64,000 nucleotides of DNA, from the NCBI RefSeq assembly GCF_031082405.1, contig NZ_JAVHJU010000045.1:1-64000 (forward strand). The letters are read 5' to 3'. Position numbers and translations under genes: made by a program. Source of the DNA: Amycolatopsis sp. A133 (lineage in GTDB: Bacteria; Actinomycetota; Actinomycetes; Mycobacteriales; Pseudonocardiaceae). Of this stretch, positions 34,101 through 40,754 are shown piece by piece; position 1 is the first letter of the stretch; the number at the start of each line of letters is the position of its first letter. Under the pieces are notes generated by a model. It had not been told where the DNA came from. It did not search any database and saw only the letters and a program-made list of their open reading frames with translations.

Positions 34101-35520
34101 GGAAAGGAGGGTTAGAACCCGCTTCTTCACTCACGACGGGCTGCGGCAGACCCGCGTCCGGTGCTTCCTCCAGGATCAGGTGCGCGTTCGTGCCGCTGAT
34201 CCCGAACGCGGACACCCCGGCCCGGCGCGGCCGGTCTTCGCGCGGCCACTCGCGCGCCTCGGTCAGCAGCTCGACGGCCCCGGCCGACCAGTCGACCTCG
34301 GGGGTCGGCTCGGCCACGTGCAGGGTCGGCGGCATGGCGCCGTGCCGCAGGGCCTGGATCATCTTGATCACGCCCGCGACCCCGGCGGCCGCCTGCGTGT
34401 GCCCGAAGTTCGACTTGACCGAGCCCAGCCACAACGGCCGCTCGCGGCCCTGGCCGTAGGTCGCCAGCAGCGCCTGCGCTTCGATCGGGTCGCCCAGCGC
34501 GGTGCCCGTGCCGTGCGCCTCCACGATGTCCACATCGGACGCGACCAGCCCGGCGCCGGCCAGCGCCTTGCGGATCACCCGCTGCTGCGAAGGCCCGTTC
34601 GGGGCGGTCAGGCCGTTGGACGCACCGTCCTGGTTCACCGCGCTGCCGCGCACCACGGCCAGGATCCGGTGCCCGCGCTCCTGCGCGACCGAAAGCCGTT
34701 CGAGGACGAGCACCCCGGCGCCCTCGGCCCAGCCGGTGCCGTCCGCGGTCGAGGAGAAGGCCTTGGACCGGCCGTCGGCGGCCAGCACCCGCTGCCGCGA
34801 GAACGCGACGAAGGTGCCGGGCGTCGGCATCACCGTCGCGCCGCCGGCGAGCGCCATCGAGCACTCGCCCGCCCGCAGCGCCTGGGCGGCGAGGTGGATG
34901 GCCACCAGCGACGACGAGCACGCCGTGTCGATGGTGACCGCCGGGCCTTCGAGCCCGAAGACGTAGGACACCCGGCCCGAGGCCACGCTCGACGCCGCCC
35001 CGATGCCCGCGAAGGCCTCCAGGTCCGGCGTGATCGCCCCGGCCCCGTAGCCCTGGGTGAACACGCCGGAGAACACCCCGACGTCGCTGCCCTTCAGCGA
35101 AAGCGGGTCGACCCCGGCGTCTTCCAGTGCCTCCCACGACGTCTCCAGCAGCACCCGCTGCTGCGGGTCCATGACCAGGGCCTCCCGCGGCGAGATGCCG
35201 AACAGGCCCGCGTCGAACAGCCCGGCCCCGCGCAGGAACCCGCCCTGGCTGGTGTACGACGTCCCCGGGTGGTCGGGGTCCGGGTCGAACAGGCCGTCCA
35301 GTTCCCAGCCCCGGTCGTCGGGGAAGTCGGAGAGGGCGTCGACGCCGCCGGCCACCAGCCGCCACAGGTCTTCGGGCGAGGACACCCCACCCGGGAACCG
35401 GCAGGCCATCCCGACGACGGCGAGCGGCTCGTCGGCGTGCCGGGCACCCTGCTTGCGCAGGCTGTGCAGCTCGGCCGTGACGCGCTTGAGGTACTTGAGG
35501 AGTTTTTCGTCCGTGGCCAT
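25159..35520 (-). CDS. rifE: type I polyketide synthase, modules 9 and 10
   Basis: 3453 aa, two full modules, no thioesterase. An N-terminal docking coiled coil (1-30) precedes module 9: KS about 33-455 (IDTACSSS), AT about 570-870 with GHSIGE and HAFHS (malonyl-CoA type), DH 925-1180, KR 1345-1530 (intact Tyr, LDD motif), ACP about 1630-1700. Module 10: KS 1720-2145, AT with GHSQGE and YASHS (methylmalonyl-CoA), DH 2620-2880, KR 3095-3275 (intact, no LDD), ACP about 3370-3440. The malonate/propionate pattern matches rifamycin modules 9 and 10. The DH motifs are atypical: HVIGGVVLVA in module 9 (Pro to Ala) and HAVRDVVIVP in module 10 (Gly to Asp). Both KS-AT linkers carry the palindromic element. 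About 40 residues longer than I recall for S699 RifE. Confidence 0.96.
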   Translation of the reverse strand: MATDEKLLKYLKRVTAELHSLRKQGARHADEPLAVVGMACRFPGGVSSPEDLWRLVAGGVDALSDFPDDRGWELDGLFDPDPDHPGTSYTSQGGFLRGAGLFDAGLFGISPREALVMDPQQRVLLETSWEALEDAGVDPLSLKGSDVGVFSGVFTQGYGAGAITPDLEAFAGIGAASSVASGRVSYVFGLEGPAVTIDTACSSSLVAIHLAAQALRAGECSMALAGGATVMPTPGTFVAFSRQRVLAADGRSKAFSSTADGTGWAEGAGVLVLERLSVAQERGHRILAVVRGSAVNQDGASNGLTAPNGPSQQRVIRKALAGAGLVASDVDIVEAHGTGTALGDPIEAQALLATYGQGRERPLWLGSVKSNFGHTQAAAGVAGVIKMIQALRHGAMPPTLHVAEPTPEVDWSAGAVELLTEAREWPREDRPRRAGVSAFGISGTNAHLILEEAPDAGLPQPVVSEEAGSNPPFHSRPAVVPLVVSAGSPASLAAQAGRLAEVLESGDASRARLASALLSSRALLGDRAVVVAGSDEEAVTGLRALARGEAAPGVVTGSGRPGKVVYVFPGQGSQRLGMGRELYDRYPVFATAFDEACAQLDTCLDGRAGHSVRDVVLGEVPASTGLLDQTMFTQAGLFAVESALFRLTESWGVRPDVVIGHSIGEITAAYAAGVFSLPDAARIVAARGRLMQALAPGGAMAAVAASEAEVAGLLGDGVELAAVNGPSAVVLSGDEDAVLAAAAHLRERGHKTKQLKVSHAFHSARMEPMLDEFAAELAEVTWREPEIPVVSNVTGRLAEPGELAEPQYWAEHVRRPVRFAAGIAAAVEFGGTRFVELGPGAALTGLVEETADGATCVAALRDDRPEEAALLTAVAELFVRGAKVDWSALLPPVTGFVDLPKYAFDQQHYWLQPAAQATDAASLGQVAADHPLLGAVVRLPQPDGLVFTARLSLKSHPWLADHVIGGVVLVAGTGLVELAVRAGDEAGCPVLEELVIEAPLVVPDHGGVRIQVVVGAPGETGSRTVEVYSLREDDGAEVWTRHATGFLAATSPAHAPFDFTAWPPPGVERVEVADFYDELVERGYTYGPSFRGLQAVWRRGAEVFAEVVLPEDERADAARFGIHPGLLDAALHAGMLGAATTEEPGRPVLPFVWNGLVLHAAGATALRVRLAPSGPDALSVEAADEAGGLVVTADSLVSRPVAAEQLGATANRDALFRVEWTEIARPEDAPAGQAEVLEADGEEPLALTGRVLEAVQTWLSGAADDARLVVVTRGAVPADGVVTDPAGAAVWGLIRAAQAENPGRIVLLDTDGEVPLDAVLASGEPQVAVRGTVLTAPRLARAEAADTPAAFGPDGTVLISGAGSLGVLTARHLVARHGVRRLVLVSRRGPAADGLAELAAELGGQGADVTVVAADLADRDQVAALLAEHRPAAVVHTAGVLDDGVFEALTRERLAKVFAPKVDAVRHLDELTRELDLGAFVVFSSASGVFGSAGQGNYAAANAYLDAVVANRRAAGLPGTSLAWGLWEQTDGMTAHLGGADQARASRGGVLAISPAEGMDLFDAGVTAPHALVVPVKLDLRKTRAGGDVPHLLRGLVRPGRQQARPASTVDKGLAGRLAGLAPAEQEALLLDVVRTQVALVLGHAGPEAVRPDAAFKDAGFDSLTSVELRNRLREATGLKLPATLVFDYPAPVALARYLRDELGDTVASTPAATAAAADLGEPIAIVGMACRLPGGVADPEGLWRLVREGREGLSPFPEDRGWDLENLFDDDPDSAGTTYTTQGGFLEGAGLFDAGFFGISPREALAMDPQQRLLLETSWEALEGAGLDPASLKGADVGVFAGVSNQGYGMGADAAELEGYASTAGASSVVSGRVSYVFGFEGPAVTIDTACSSSLVAMHLAGQALRQGECSMALAGGVTVMGTPGTFVEFAKQRGLAGDGRCKAYADGADGTGWAEGVGIVVLERLSVARERGHRVLAVLRGSAVNSDGASNGLTAPNGPSQQRVIRRALAGAGLEPSDVDIVEGHGTGTALGDPIEAQALLATYGKDRNPEKPLRLGSVKSNFGHTQSAAGVAGVIKMVQALRHGVMPPTLHVDRPTSQVDWSAGAVEVLTEAREWPREDRPRRAGVSSFGISGTNAHLIIEEAPDAGLPQLVVSEKAGSNPPFHSRPAVVPLVVSARSGGSLAGQARRLAAFLDESAEPLADVAGALAGRAVFGERAVVVAGSRPEAQAGLAALSRGEDAPGLVTGRVPASGLPGKLVWVFPGQGTQWAGMGRDLLESSPVFAERINECAAALEPWADWSLHDVLRGEGPGLLYRVDVLQPASFAMMVGLAAVWSSAGVVPDAVLGHSQGEIAAACVSGALSLEDAAKVVALRSQAIAAKLSGRGGMASVALSEENVAARLAPWTGRVEVAAVNGPTSTVIAGDAEALDEVLETLSGEGVRVRRIAVDYASHSRHVEDIEETLAEALAGIDARAPLVPFFSTVTGEWITEAGVVDGGYWYRNLRNRVGFGPAAAALLEQGHGVFVEVSAHPVLVQPITELTDDTPALVTGSLRRDEGGLPRLLTSMAELFVRGVPVDWATLVPPARVDLPAYAFDHQHYWLRARDAAATDAVSLGLAGADHPLLGAVVQLPSSDGLVFTSRLSLRSHPWLADHAVRDVVIVPGTGLVELAVRAGDEAACPVLDELVIEAPLVVPRRGGVRVQVALGGPGEDGSRTVDVYSLREDADTWTRHATGVVVPGDRPRGTAAFDFAAWPPPGARPVDISGAYDVLDAVGYGYGPAFRAVRAVWRRDDETFAEIALPEDHREEAGRFGIHPALLDAALHSTMVSAAADTESYGDEVRLPFAWNGLRLHAAGASVLRVRVAKPERDSLSLEAVDETGGLVVTLDSLVGRPVSNEQLATAAGSGSLYRVDWTPLSRVDRATPVPSWVPVATAEEVATLADDVLSGGTAAPAVAVMEAVADAADEDPVLALTVRVLDVVQCWLAGGGLEATKLAIVTRGAVPAGDGVVRDPAAAAVWGLVRAAQAENPDRIVLLDTDADTDADTDTDVDAGVEPVLGAVLAAGEPQVAVRGTTLSIPRLARAARPEPSAGFKTRGTVLVTGGTGSLGGLVARHLVERHGVRQLLLASRRGLDAEGAKDLVTDLTALGADVTVAACDVADRGQVASLLEQHRPTAVVHTAGVADAGVIGTVTPERLAEVFAPKVTAARHLDELTRGLELDAFVVYSSVSAVFMGAGSGSYAAANAYLDGLMAHRRAAGLPGQSLAWGLWDQTDGGMAAGTDEAGRARMTRRGGLVAMKPAEGLELFDAAIGTGEAQLVPAQLDLRGLRADAASGTEVPHLLRGLVRAARHQARVASTVDEDWAGRLAGLGPDERAKVLLDLVRAQVAGVLGYRADQIDEDQGLFEIGFDSLTAIELRNRLRARTDRKIAPSVVFDHPTPALLAAHLTELF
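26361..26406 (-). repeat. coding microsatellite (Asp-Thr/Ala repeat) in module 10
   Basis: Tandem 6-bp units (GACACC/GACGCC on the coding strand) encode an alternating Asp-Thr/Asp-Ala run before the KR domain of module 10, in a surface linker where the other modules have only one LDTD. The unit length keeps the frame, so replication slippage would change linker length without breaking the gene. Confidence 0.85.
29013..29058. repeat. 46-bp palindromic element in rifE module 10
   Basis: Hairpin-forming element inside the KS-AT linker, beginning exactly on a codon boundary (codon 2155) and encoding VVSEKAGSNPPFHSR in the rifE frame. Identical over all 46 bases to the module 4 copy at 59838. Confidence 0.9.
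34092..34137. repeat. 46-bp palindromic element in rifE module 9
   Basis: Same element, one base different from the module 10 copy, codon 462 onward, encoding VVSEEAGSNPPFHSR in the KS-AT linker. Confidence 0.9.
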
Positions 35521-35569
35521 TCTGGGGTCCTCACAAAGGTTTTGCCGGAAAGTCGGGCTCGGGCCGAGG

Positions 35570-38500
35570 TCAGGTGAGACCCAGCTCCCCGTCGATGAAG
35601 TCGAGGACTTCGTCGGCGGATGCGGACTCGAGCCGGTCCGCCAGCGTGGCGTCGTCCGCCTGGTCGAGAACTCCGTTGCACCGGGCCACCAAGCCCTGCA
35701 GCCGGAGGGTGAGACCGGTCTTCGCCGATTCGTCGAGGCGCAGCCCGCCGAGCAGCGCCTCGACGTCTTCGAGCCGGGCGTTCACCAGTGACAGCGCGTC
35801 GTCGCCGGCCCCGAGCTCGTCGCGCAGGTGCCGGGCGAGGACCAGCGGTGTGGGGTAGTCGAAGGCGAGCGTCGCGGGCAGCTTCAGCCCGGTGCTCTCC
35901 CGCAGCCGGTTGCGCAGGTCCACCGAGGTGAGCGAGTCGAAGCCGGCGTCCTTGAACGCCGTGTCCGCGCGGACCGCGTCCGGCCCGGCGTGCCCGAGCA
36001 CCGCCGCGACCTGGCTGCGCACCAGGTCGACGAGCAGCGCCTCCTGCTCGGGCGCGGCCAGCCCGGCCAGCCGGCCCACCAGCTGGTTGTCTGCGGTGGA
36101 CGACGTCTGCGCCTGCCGCCGCCCGGTCCGGACCAGCCCGCGCAGCAGGTGCGGCACCGCACCGCCGGCCCGCACCTCCCGCAGGTCGAGCTTGACCGGC
36201 ACCAGCAGCGCGTGCGGCGCACCCACGGCGGCGTCGAACAGGGCCATGCCCTCCTCGGCCGTGATCGGCCGCACCCCGCCCCGGCTCATCCGCGCCTGGT
36301 CGGCGCCGCCGAGGTGCGCGGTCAGGCCCGTGGCCTGTGCCCACAGGCCCCACGCCAGCGACAGCCCGGGCAGGCCCGCCGCCCGGCGGCTCGCCATCGC
36401 CGCGTCCAGGAACGCGTTCGCCGCCGCGTAGTTGCCCTGCCCGGGCGAACCGAAGACACCGGACCCGGACGAGAAGACGACAAAGGCGTCGAGGTCCCGG
36501 CCGCGGGTGAGCTCGTCGAGGTGGCGGACGGCGTCGACCTTGGGCGCGAACACCTTGGCCAGCCGGTCGGAGGTCAGCGTCCCGATGACGCCGTCGTCCA
36601 GCACGCCCGCCGTGTGCACCACGCTGGTCGGGCGGTGCTCGTCGAGGAGGGCGGCCACCTGGTCGCGGTCGGCCACGTCGCAGGCGACGACGGAGACGTC
36701 CGCGCCTTCGCCGGTGAGATCGGTGACGAGGTCCTTCGCGCCGTCGGCGTCCAGGCCGCGGCGGCTGGCCAGCACCAGCTTCCGGACGCCGTGATGGGTG
36801 ACCAGGTGCCGCGCCACGATCTCCCCGAGCACGCCCGCTCCGGAGACGAGCACCGTCCCTTGTGGACCGAAGACCGGGGCCGGGGCCGCGTCGGCGCGGG
36901 CCAGGCGCGGGACGTACAGGGCCGTGCCGCGCACGGCGACCTGCGGCTCACCGGCGGCCAGCACCGCGCCCAGCGGGACTTCGCCGTCGGTGTCCAGCAG
37001 GACGATCCGGTCCGGGTTCTCCGCCTGCGCGGACCGGACCAGGCCCCAGACCGCCGCCGCGGCCGGGTCGCTCACCGGGAGGTCCCCGGCGGGCACCGCG
37101 CCGCGGGTCACGACGACCAGGCGTTCCGCCTCGGGCTCGGTCAGCCACGTCTGGAGCTTCTCCAGGACCCGGGAGGTCGCCGTCAGCGGGGAGTCGCCAT
37201 TGGGGACCTCCAGCACCTCGGCAGTGCCGTCGGTCTCCTGGCCCGCGGGGAGTTCGATCCAGTTCACCTGGAACAGCGAGTCGTTCGTGGCGGTGCCCGG
37301 CTGTCCGACGGACACCGGCCGCAGCACCACTTCCTTCGCCGTGACGACGAGGTTGCCGGCGCCGTCGGCCGCTTCCAGGAGCCCGCCGGGCTCCAGCCGG
37401 ACCCGCAGCGTCGACGCCCCCGCGGCGTGCAGCGTCACGCCTCGCCATTCCATGGGTTGGGTCAGGTCGTCTTCACCGGGCACAGCCGCGGCCAAGAGCG
37501 CGGGGTGGATGCCGAACGCACCCGGGTCTGTGTCCTCGGGCAGGGAAACTTCGGCGAAGAGCTCGTCCCGCGCACCCGCGAAGTCGAATCCGCTGGTTTC
37601 GCACGGGGTCGCCGAGAGCGTGCCGGTGGCGTGCCGGGTCCACTCGTCGGTGGCGTCTTCGGGCTGGGCGTGCACTTCCAGGGTCCGTGCGCCGTCGTCC
37701 GGCCCGCTCACCGTGACCTGGATCCGGATCGCGCCGCGTTCCGGCACGACCACGGGCGTTTCGATGACGAGTTCGTCCAGGACCGGGGTCCCGGCCTCGT
37801 CGCCGGCCCGGATGGCCAGCTCGACCAGTGCCGCGCCGGGCACGACGACCACGTCTTCCACGATGTGGCCGGCCAGCCACGGCTGGGACTTCAGCGACCA
37901 CTCGGTGGTGAAGACCAGGCCACCGGTCTGCGGCAGCCGGACCACCGGGCCGATGGCGTCGGTCGCCGGGTCGAGGTACCGCAGCCAGTAGTGCTGGTGG
38001 TCGAAAGCGTAAGTCGGCAGGTCGGCCCGCGCCGGCGGCACCACCGTGGTCCAGTCCACGTCGACGCCGCGGACGAACAGCTCGGCCATCGACGTCAGCA
38101 GCCGCCGCAGGCCGCCGTCTTCGCGGCGCAGCGTCCCGGTCACCACCGCCTCGGTGACCTCGCTGATCGGCTGCATCAGCACCGGGTGGGCGCTGATCTC
38201 GACGAACACCCGGTGACCCAGGCCGATCAGCTCGGCCACCGCCGGGCCGAAGCCGACCTGGTTGCGCAGGTTGCGGTACCAGTAATCGCCGTCCACGACC
38301 CCGGCGTCACGGATCCAGTCACCGATGAGGGTCGAGTAGAACGGCACCGCCGGCGCCTGCGCCTCGATCCCGGCCAGTGCTTCGGCCAAGGGCTCCTGGA
38401 TGTCCTCGACGTGCCGGGTGTGCGAGGCGTAGTCCACCGCGACCCGCCGGACGCGGATCTCTTGTCCCGTCAACGCTTCGAGGGCCTGGTCGAGGGCTTC

Positions 38501-40675
38501 GGCGTCCCCGGCGATCACCACGGACGACGGGCTGTTGACGGCGGCCACCTCGACCCGGTCCGCCCAGGGCTGCAACCGCGTGACGGCGTCTTCTTCGCTC
38601 AACGCGACCGACGCCATCCCGCCGCGGCCGGCGAGCTTCGCGGCGATGGCCTGGCTGCGCAACGCGACCACCTTCGCCGCGTCTTCCAGCGACAACGCAC
38701 CCGACACGCACGCCGCGGCGATCTCGCCCTGCGAATGGCCGAGCACCGCATCGGGCACCACCCCGGCCGAAGACCACACCGCAGCCAAGCCCACCATCAT
38801 CGCGAAACTCGCGGGCTGCACCACATCGACCCGATCCAGGTCACCCTCGCCCCGCAGGACGTCGACCAGCGACCAGTCGATCCACGGCTCCAGCGCGGCC
38901 GCGCACTCGGCGATCCGCGCGGCGAACACCGGAGACTCTTCGAGAAGTTCCCGGCCCATGCCCACCCACTGCGCGCCCTGGCCCGGGAAAACCCACACGA
39001 CCTTGCCCGGCGAACCCGCTCGACCGGTGACCACCGCGGCCGCGTCTTCCCCGCGAGCCAACGCTTCCAGACCCGTCACGGCCTCGTCGCGCGTGCCCGC
39101 CACCACGACCGCCCGGTCCTCGAACCGGGAGCGGCCGGAGAGCAGCGCCCCGGCGACGTCGGAGAGGGCCGCGTCAGACTCGCCGAGGAACGTGGCCAGC
39201 CGCCCGGCCTGACCCGCCAGGGCCCCGCGGGCCGACACCACGACCGGCACCACACCGGCCGAGGGCGCTTCGGCGACGGCCGTCTCTTCCTCGGGCGCTT
39301 CCTCGAGAATCAGGTGTGCGTTGGTCCCGCTGATGCCGAACGACGACACCCCGGCCCGGCGCGGACGCCCTTCGCGCGGCCACTCCCGGGCCTCCGTCAG
39401 CAGCGAAACCGCCCCGGCCGACCAGTCGACCTCGGTGGACGGCTGGTCGATGTGCAGCGTCGGGGGCAGCACGCCGTGGCGCAGCGCCTGCACCATCTTG
39501 ATCACACTGGCCACGCCCGCGGCCGCCTGCGTGTGCCCGATGTTCGACTTGATCGAACCGAGCCACAACGGCTTTTCCGGGTCTCGGCCCTTTCCGTAAG
39601 TGGCCAGCAGGGCCTGCGCCTCGATCGGGTCGCCCAGCGTCGTGCCCGTGCCGTGCCCTTCGACAGCGTCCACATCGGACGGTGACAGGCCGGCTTCGGC
39701 CAGCGCGGCCCGGATCACCCGCTGCTGCGACGGGCCGTTCGGCGCGGTCAGCCCATTCGAAGCACCGTCCTGGTTCACCGCGATGCCGCGCAGCACGGCC
39801 AGCACCCGGTGCCCGCGCTCACGGGCGACCGACAGCCGTTCCAGCGCCACGACGCCGACGCCCTCGGCCAGTCCCATACCGTCGGCGCTGTCCGCGAACG
39901 CCTTGCAGCGCCCGTCCATGGCGAGCCCGCGCTGCCGGGAAAACGAAACGAAGGAACCGGGCTGGGCCATCACCATCGCGCCGCCGGCCAGGGCCAGCGA
40001 GACCTCGCCCCGCCGCAGGGCCTGCGCGGCGAGGTGCATCGCCACCAGCGACGACGAGCACCCGGTGTCGACGGTGACCGCCGGGCCCTCGAAGCCGAGG
40101 ACGTAGGACACGCGGCCGGACGCGATGCACGGGGCCGCACCGGTGCCGACAAAACCTTCCAGCTCCGGCGCGACCACCCCGCCGCCGGCGCCGTAGCCCA
40201 TGCTCGCGACACCGGTGAACACGCCGACGTCGCTGCCCTTCAGGGAAAGCGGGTCGGTACCGGTCCGCTCGATGGCCTCCCAGGACGTCTCCAGCAGCAG
40301 CCGCTGCTGCGGGTCCATCGCGACGGCCTCGCGCGGCGAGATCCCGAAGAAGCCCGCGTCGAAGAGTCCCGCGTCGTGCAGGAACCCGCCCTGGTTCGTG
40401 TACGTCGTCCCGGGGCGGTCGGGGTCCGGGTCGACGAGCCCGTCGACGTCCCAGCCCCGGTCGCCGGGGAACTCGGAGACGGCGTCGGTGCCGCCGGCCA
40501 CCAGGTCCCACAGGTCCTCGGGCGAGGCCACCCCGCCCGGGTACCGGCACGCCATGGCGACGATGGCGATCGGCTCCCGCGCCTGTTCCTCGGCCTCGCG
40601 CAGCCGCGTGCGGGCGTCGCGGGCGTCGGCGATGGCCCGCTTGAGGTAGTCGCGGAGTTGTCCCTCGTCAGCCAC
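35570..40675 (-). CDS. rifD: type I polyketide synthase, module 8
   Basis: About 1701 aa, one module. Docking helix 1-33, KS about 37-460 (VDTGCSSS), AT near 560-860 with GHSQGE and YASH (methylmalonyl-CoA), a damaged DH, KR 1270-1450 (intact Tyr, LDD motif), ACP near 1545-1615 and a C-terminal docking region. The DH reads HIVEDVVVVP (Gly to Asp), lacks the central stretch present in other modules and has HPALLAAAV where the catalytic aspartate should be, so it should be inactive; this fits a retained hydroxyl (C21 in rifamycin numbering). Start GTG 40675 (MADEGQLRDYLK) with GGGAG 9 nt upstream; TTG 40684 is the alternative. No palindromic element in its KS-AT linker. Confidence 0.95.
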   Translation of the reverse strand: MADEGQLRDYLKRAIADARDARTRLREAEEQAREPIAIVAMACRYPGGVASPEDLWDLVAGGTDAVSEFPGDRGWDVDGLVDPDPDRPGTTYTNQGGFLHDAGLFDAGFFGISPREAVAMDPQQRLLLETSWEAIERTGTDPLSLKGSDVGVFTGVASMGYGAGGGVVAPELEGFVGTGAAPCIASGRVSYVLGFEGPAVTVDTGCSSSLVAMHLAAQALRRGEVSLALAGGAMVMAQPGSFVSFSRQRGLAMDGRCKAFADSADGMGLAEGVGVVALERLSVARERGHRVLAVLRGIAVNQDGASNGLTAPNGPSQQRVIRAALAEAGLSPSDVDAVEGHGTGTTLGDPIEAQALLATYGKGRDPEKPLWLGSIKSNIGHTQAAAGVASVIKMVQALRHGVLPPTLHIDQPSTEVDWSAGAVSLLTEAREWPREGRPRRAGVSSFGISGTNAHLILEEAPEEETAVAEAPSAGVVPVVVSARGALAGQAGRLATFLGESDAALSDVAGALLSGRSRFEDRAVVVAGTRDEAVTGLEALARGEDAAAVVTGRAGSPGKVVWVFPGQGAQWVGMGRELLEESPVFAARIAECAAALEPWIDWSLVDVLRGEGDLDRVDVVQPASFAMMVGLAAVWSSAGVVPDAVLGHSQGEIAAACVSGALSLEDAAKVVALRSQAIAAKLAGRGGMASVALSEEDAVTRLQPWADRVEVAAVNSPSSVVIAGDAEALDQALEALTGQEIRVRRVAVDYASHTRHVEDIQEPLAEALAGIEAQAPAVPFYSTLIGDWIRDAGVVDGDYWYRNLRNQVGFGPAVAELIGLGHRVFVEISAHPVLMQPISEVTEAVVTGTLRREDGGLRRLLTSMAELFVRGVDVDWTTVVPPARADLPTYAFDHQHYWLRYLDPATDAIGPVVRLPQTGGLVFTTEWSLKSQPWLAGHIVEDVVVVPGAALVELAIRAGDEAGTPVLDELVIETPVVVPERGAIRIQVTVSGPDDGARTLEVHAQPEDATDEWTRHATGTLSATPCETSGFDFAGARDELFAEVSLPEDTDPGAFGIHPALLAAAVPGEDDLTQPMEWRGVTLHAAGASTLRVRLEPGGLLEAADGAGNLVVTAKEVVLRPVSVGQPGTATNDSLFQVNWIELPAGQETDGTAEVLEVPNGDSPLTATSRVLEKLQTWLTEPEAERLVVVTRGAVPAGDLPVSDPAAAAVWGLVRSAQAENPDRIVLLDTDGEVPLGAVLAAGEPQVAVRGTALYVPRLARADAAPAPVFGPQGTVLVSGAGVLGEIVARHLVTHHGVRKLVLASRRGLDADGAKDLVTDLTGEGADVSVVACDVADRDQVAALLDEHRPTSVVHTAGVLDDGVIGTLTSDRLAKVFAPKVDAVRHLDELTRGRDLDAFVVFSSGSGVFGSPGQGNYAAANAFLDAAMASRRAAGLPGLSLAWGLWAQATGLTAHLGGADQARMSRGGVRPITAEEGMALFDAAVGAPHALLVPVKLDLREVRAGGAVPHLLRGLVRTGRRQAQTSSTADNQLVGRLAGLAAPEQEALLVDLVRSQVAAVLGHAGPDAVRADTAFKDAGFDSLTSVDLRNRLRESTGLKLPATLAFDYPTPLVLARHLRDELGAGDDALSLVNARLEDVEALLGGLRLDESAKTGLTLRLQGLVARCNGVLDQADDATLADRLESASADEVLDFIDGELGLT

Positions 40676-40754
40676 TGAACTCAACTCCCAGGAATCTCAC
40701 GTGTGCTTGCTTGTCGGGGGTCCGGGTGGCGGCGCCCCGGATGTCACAGCGGTT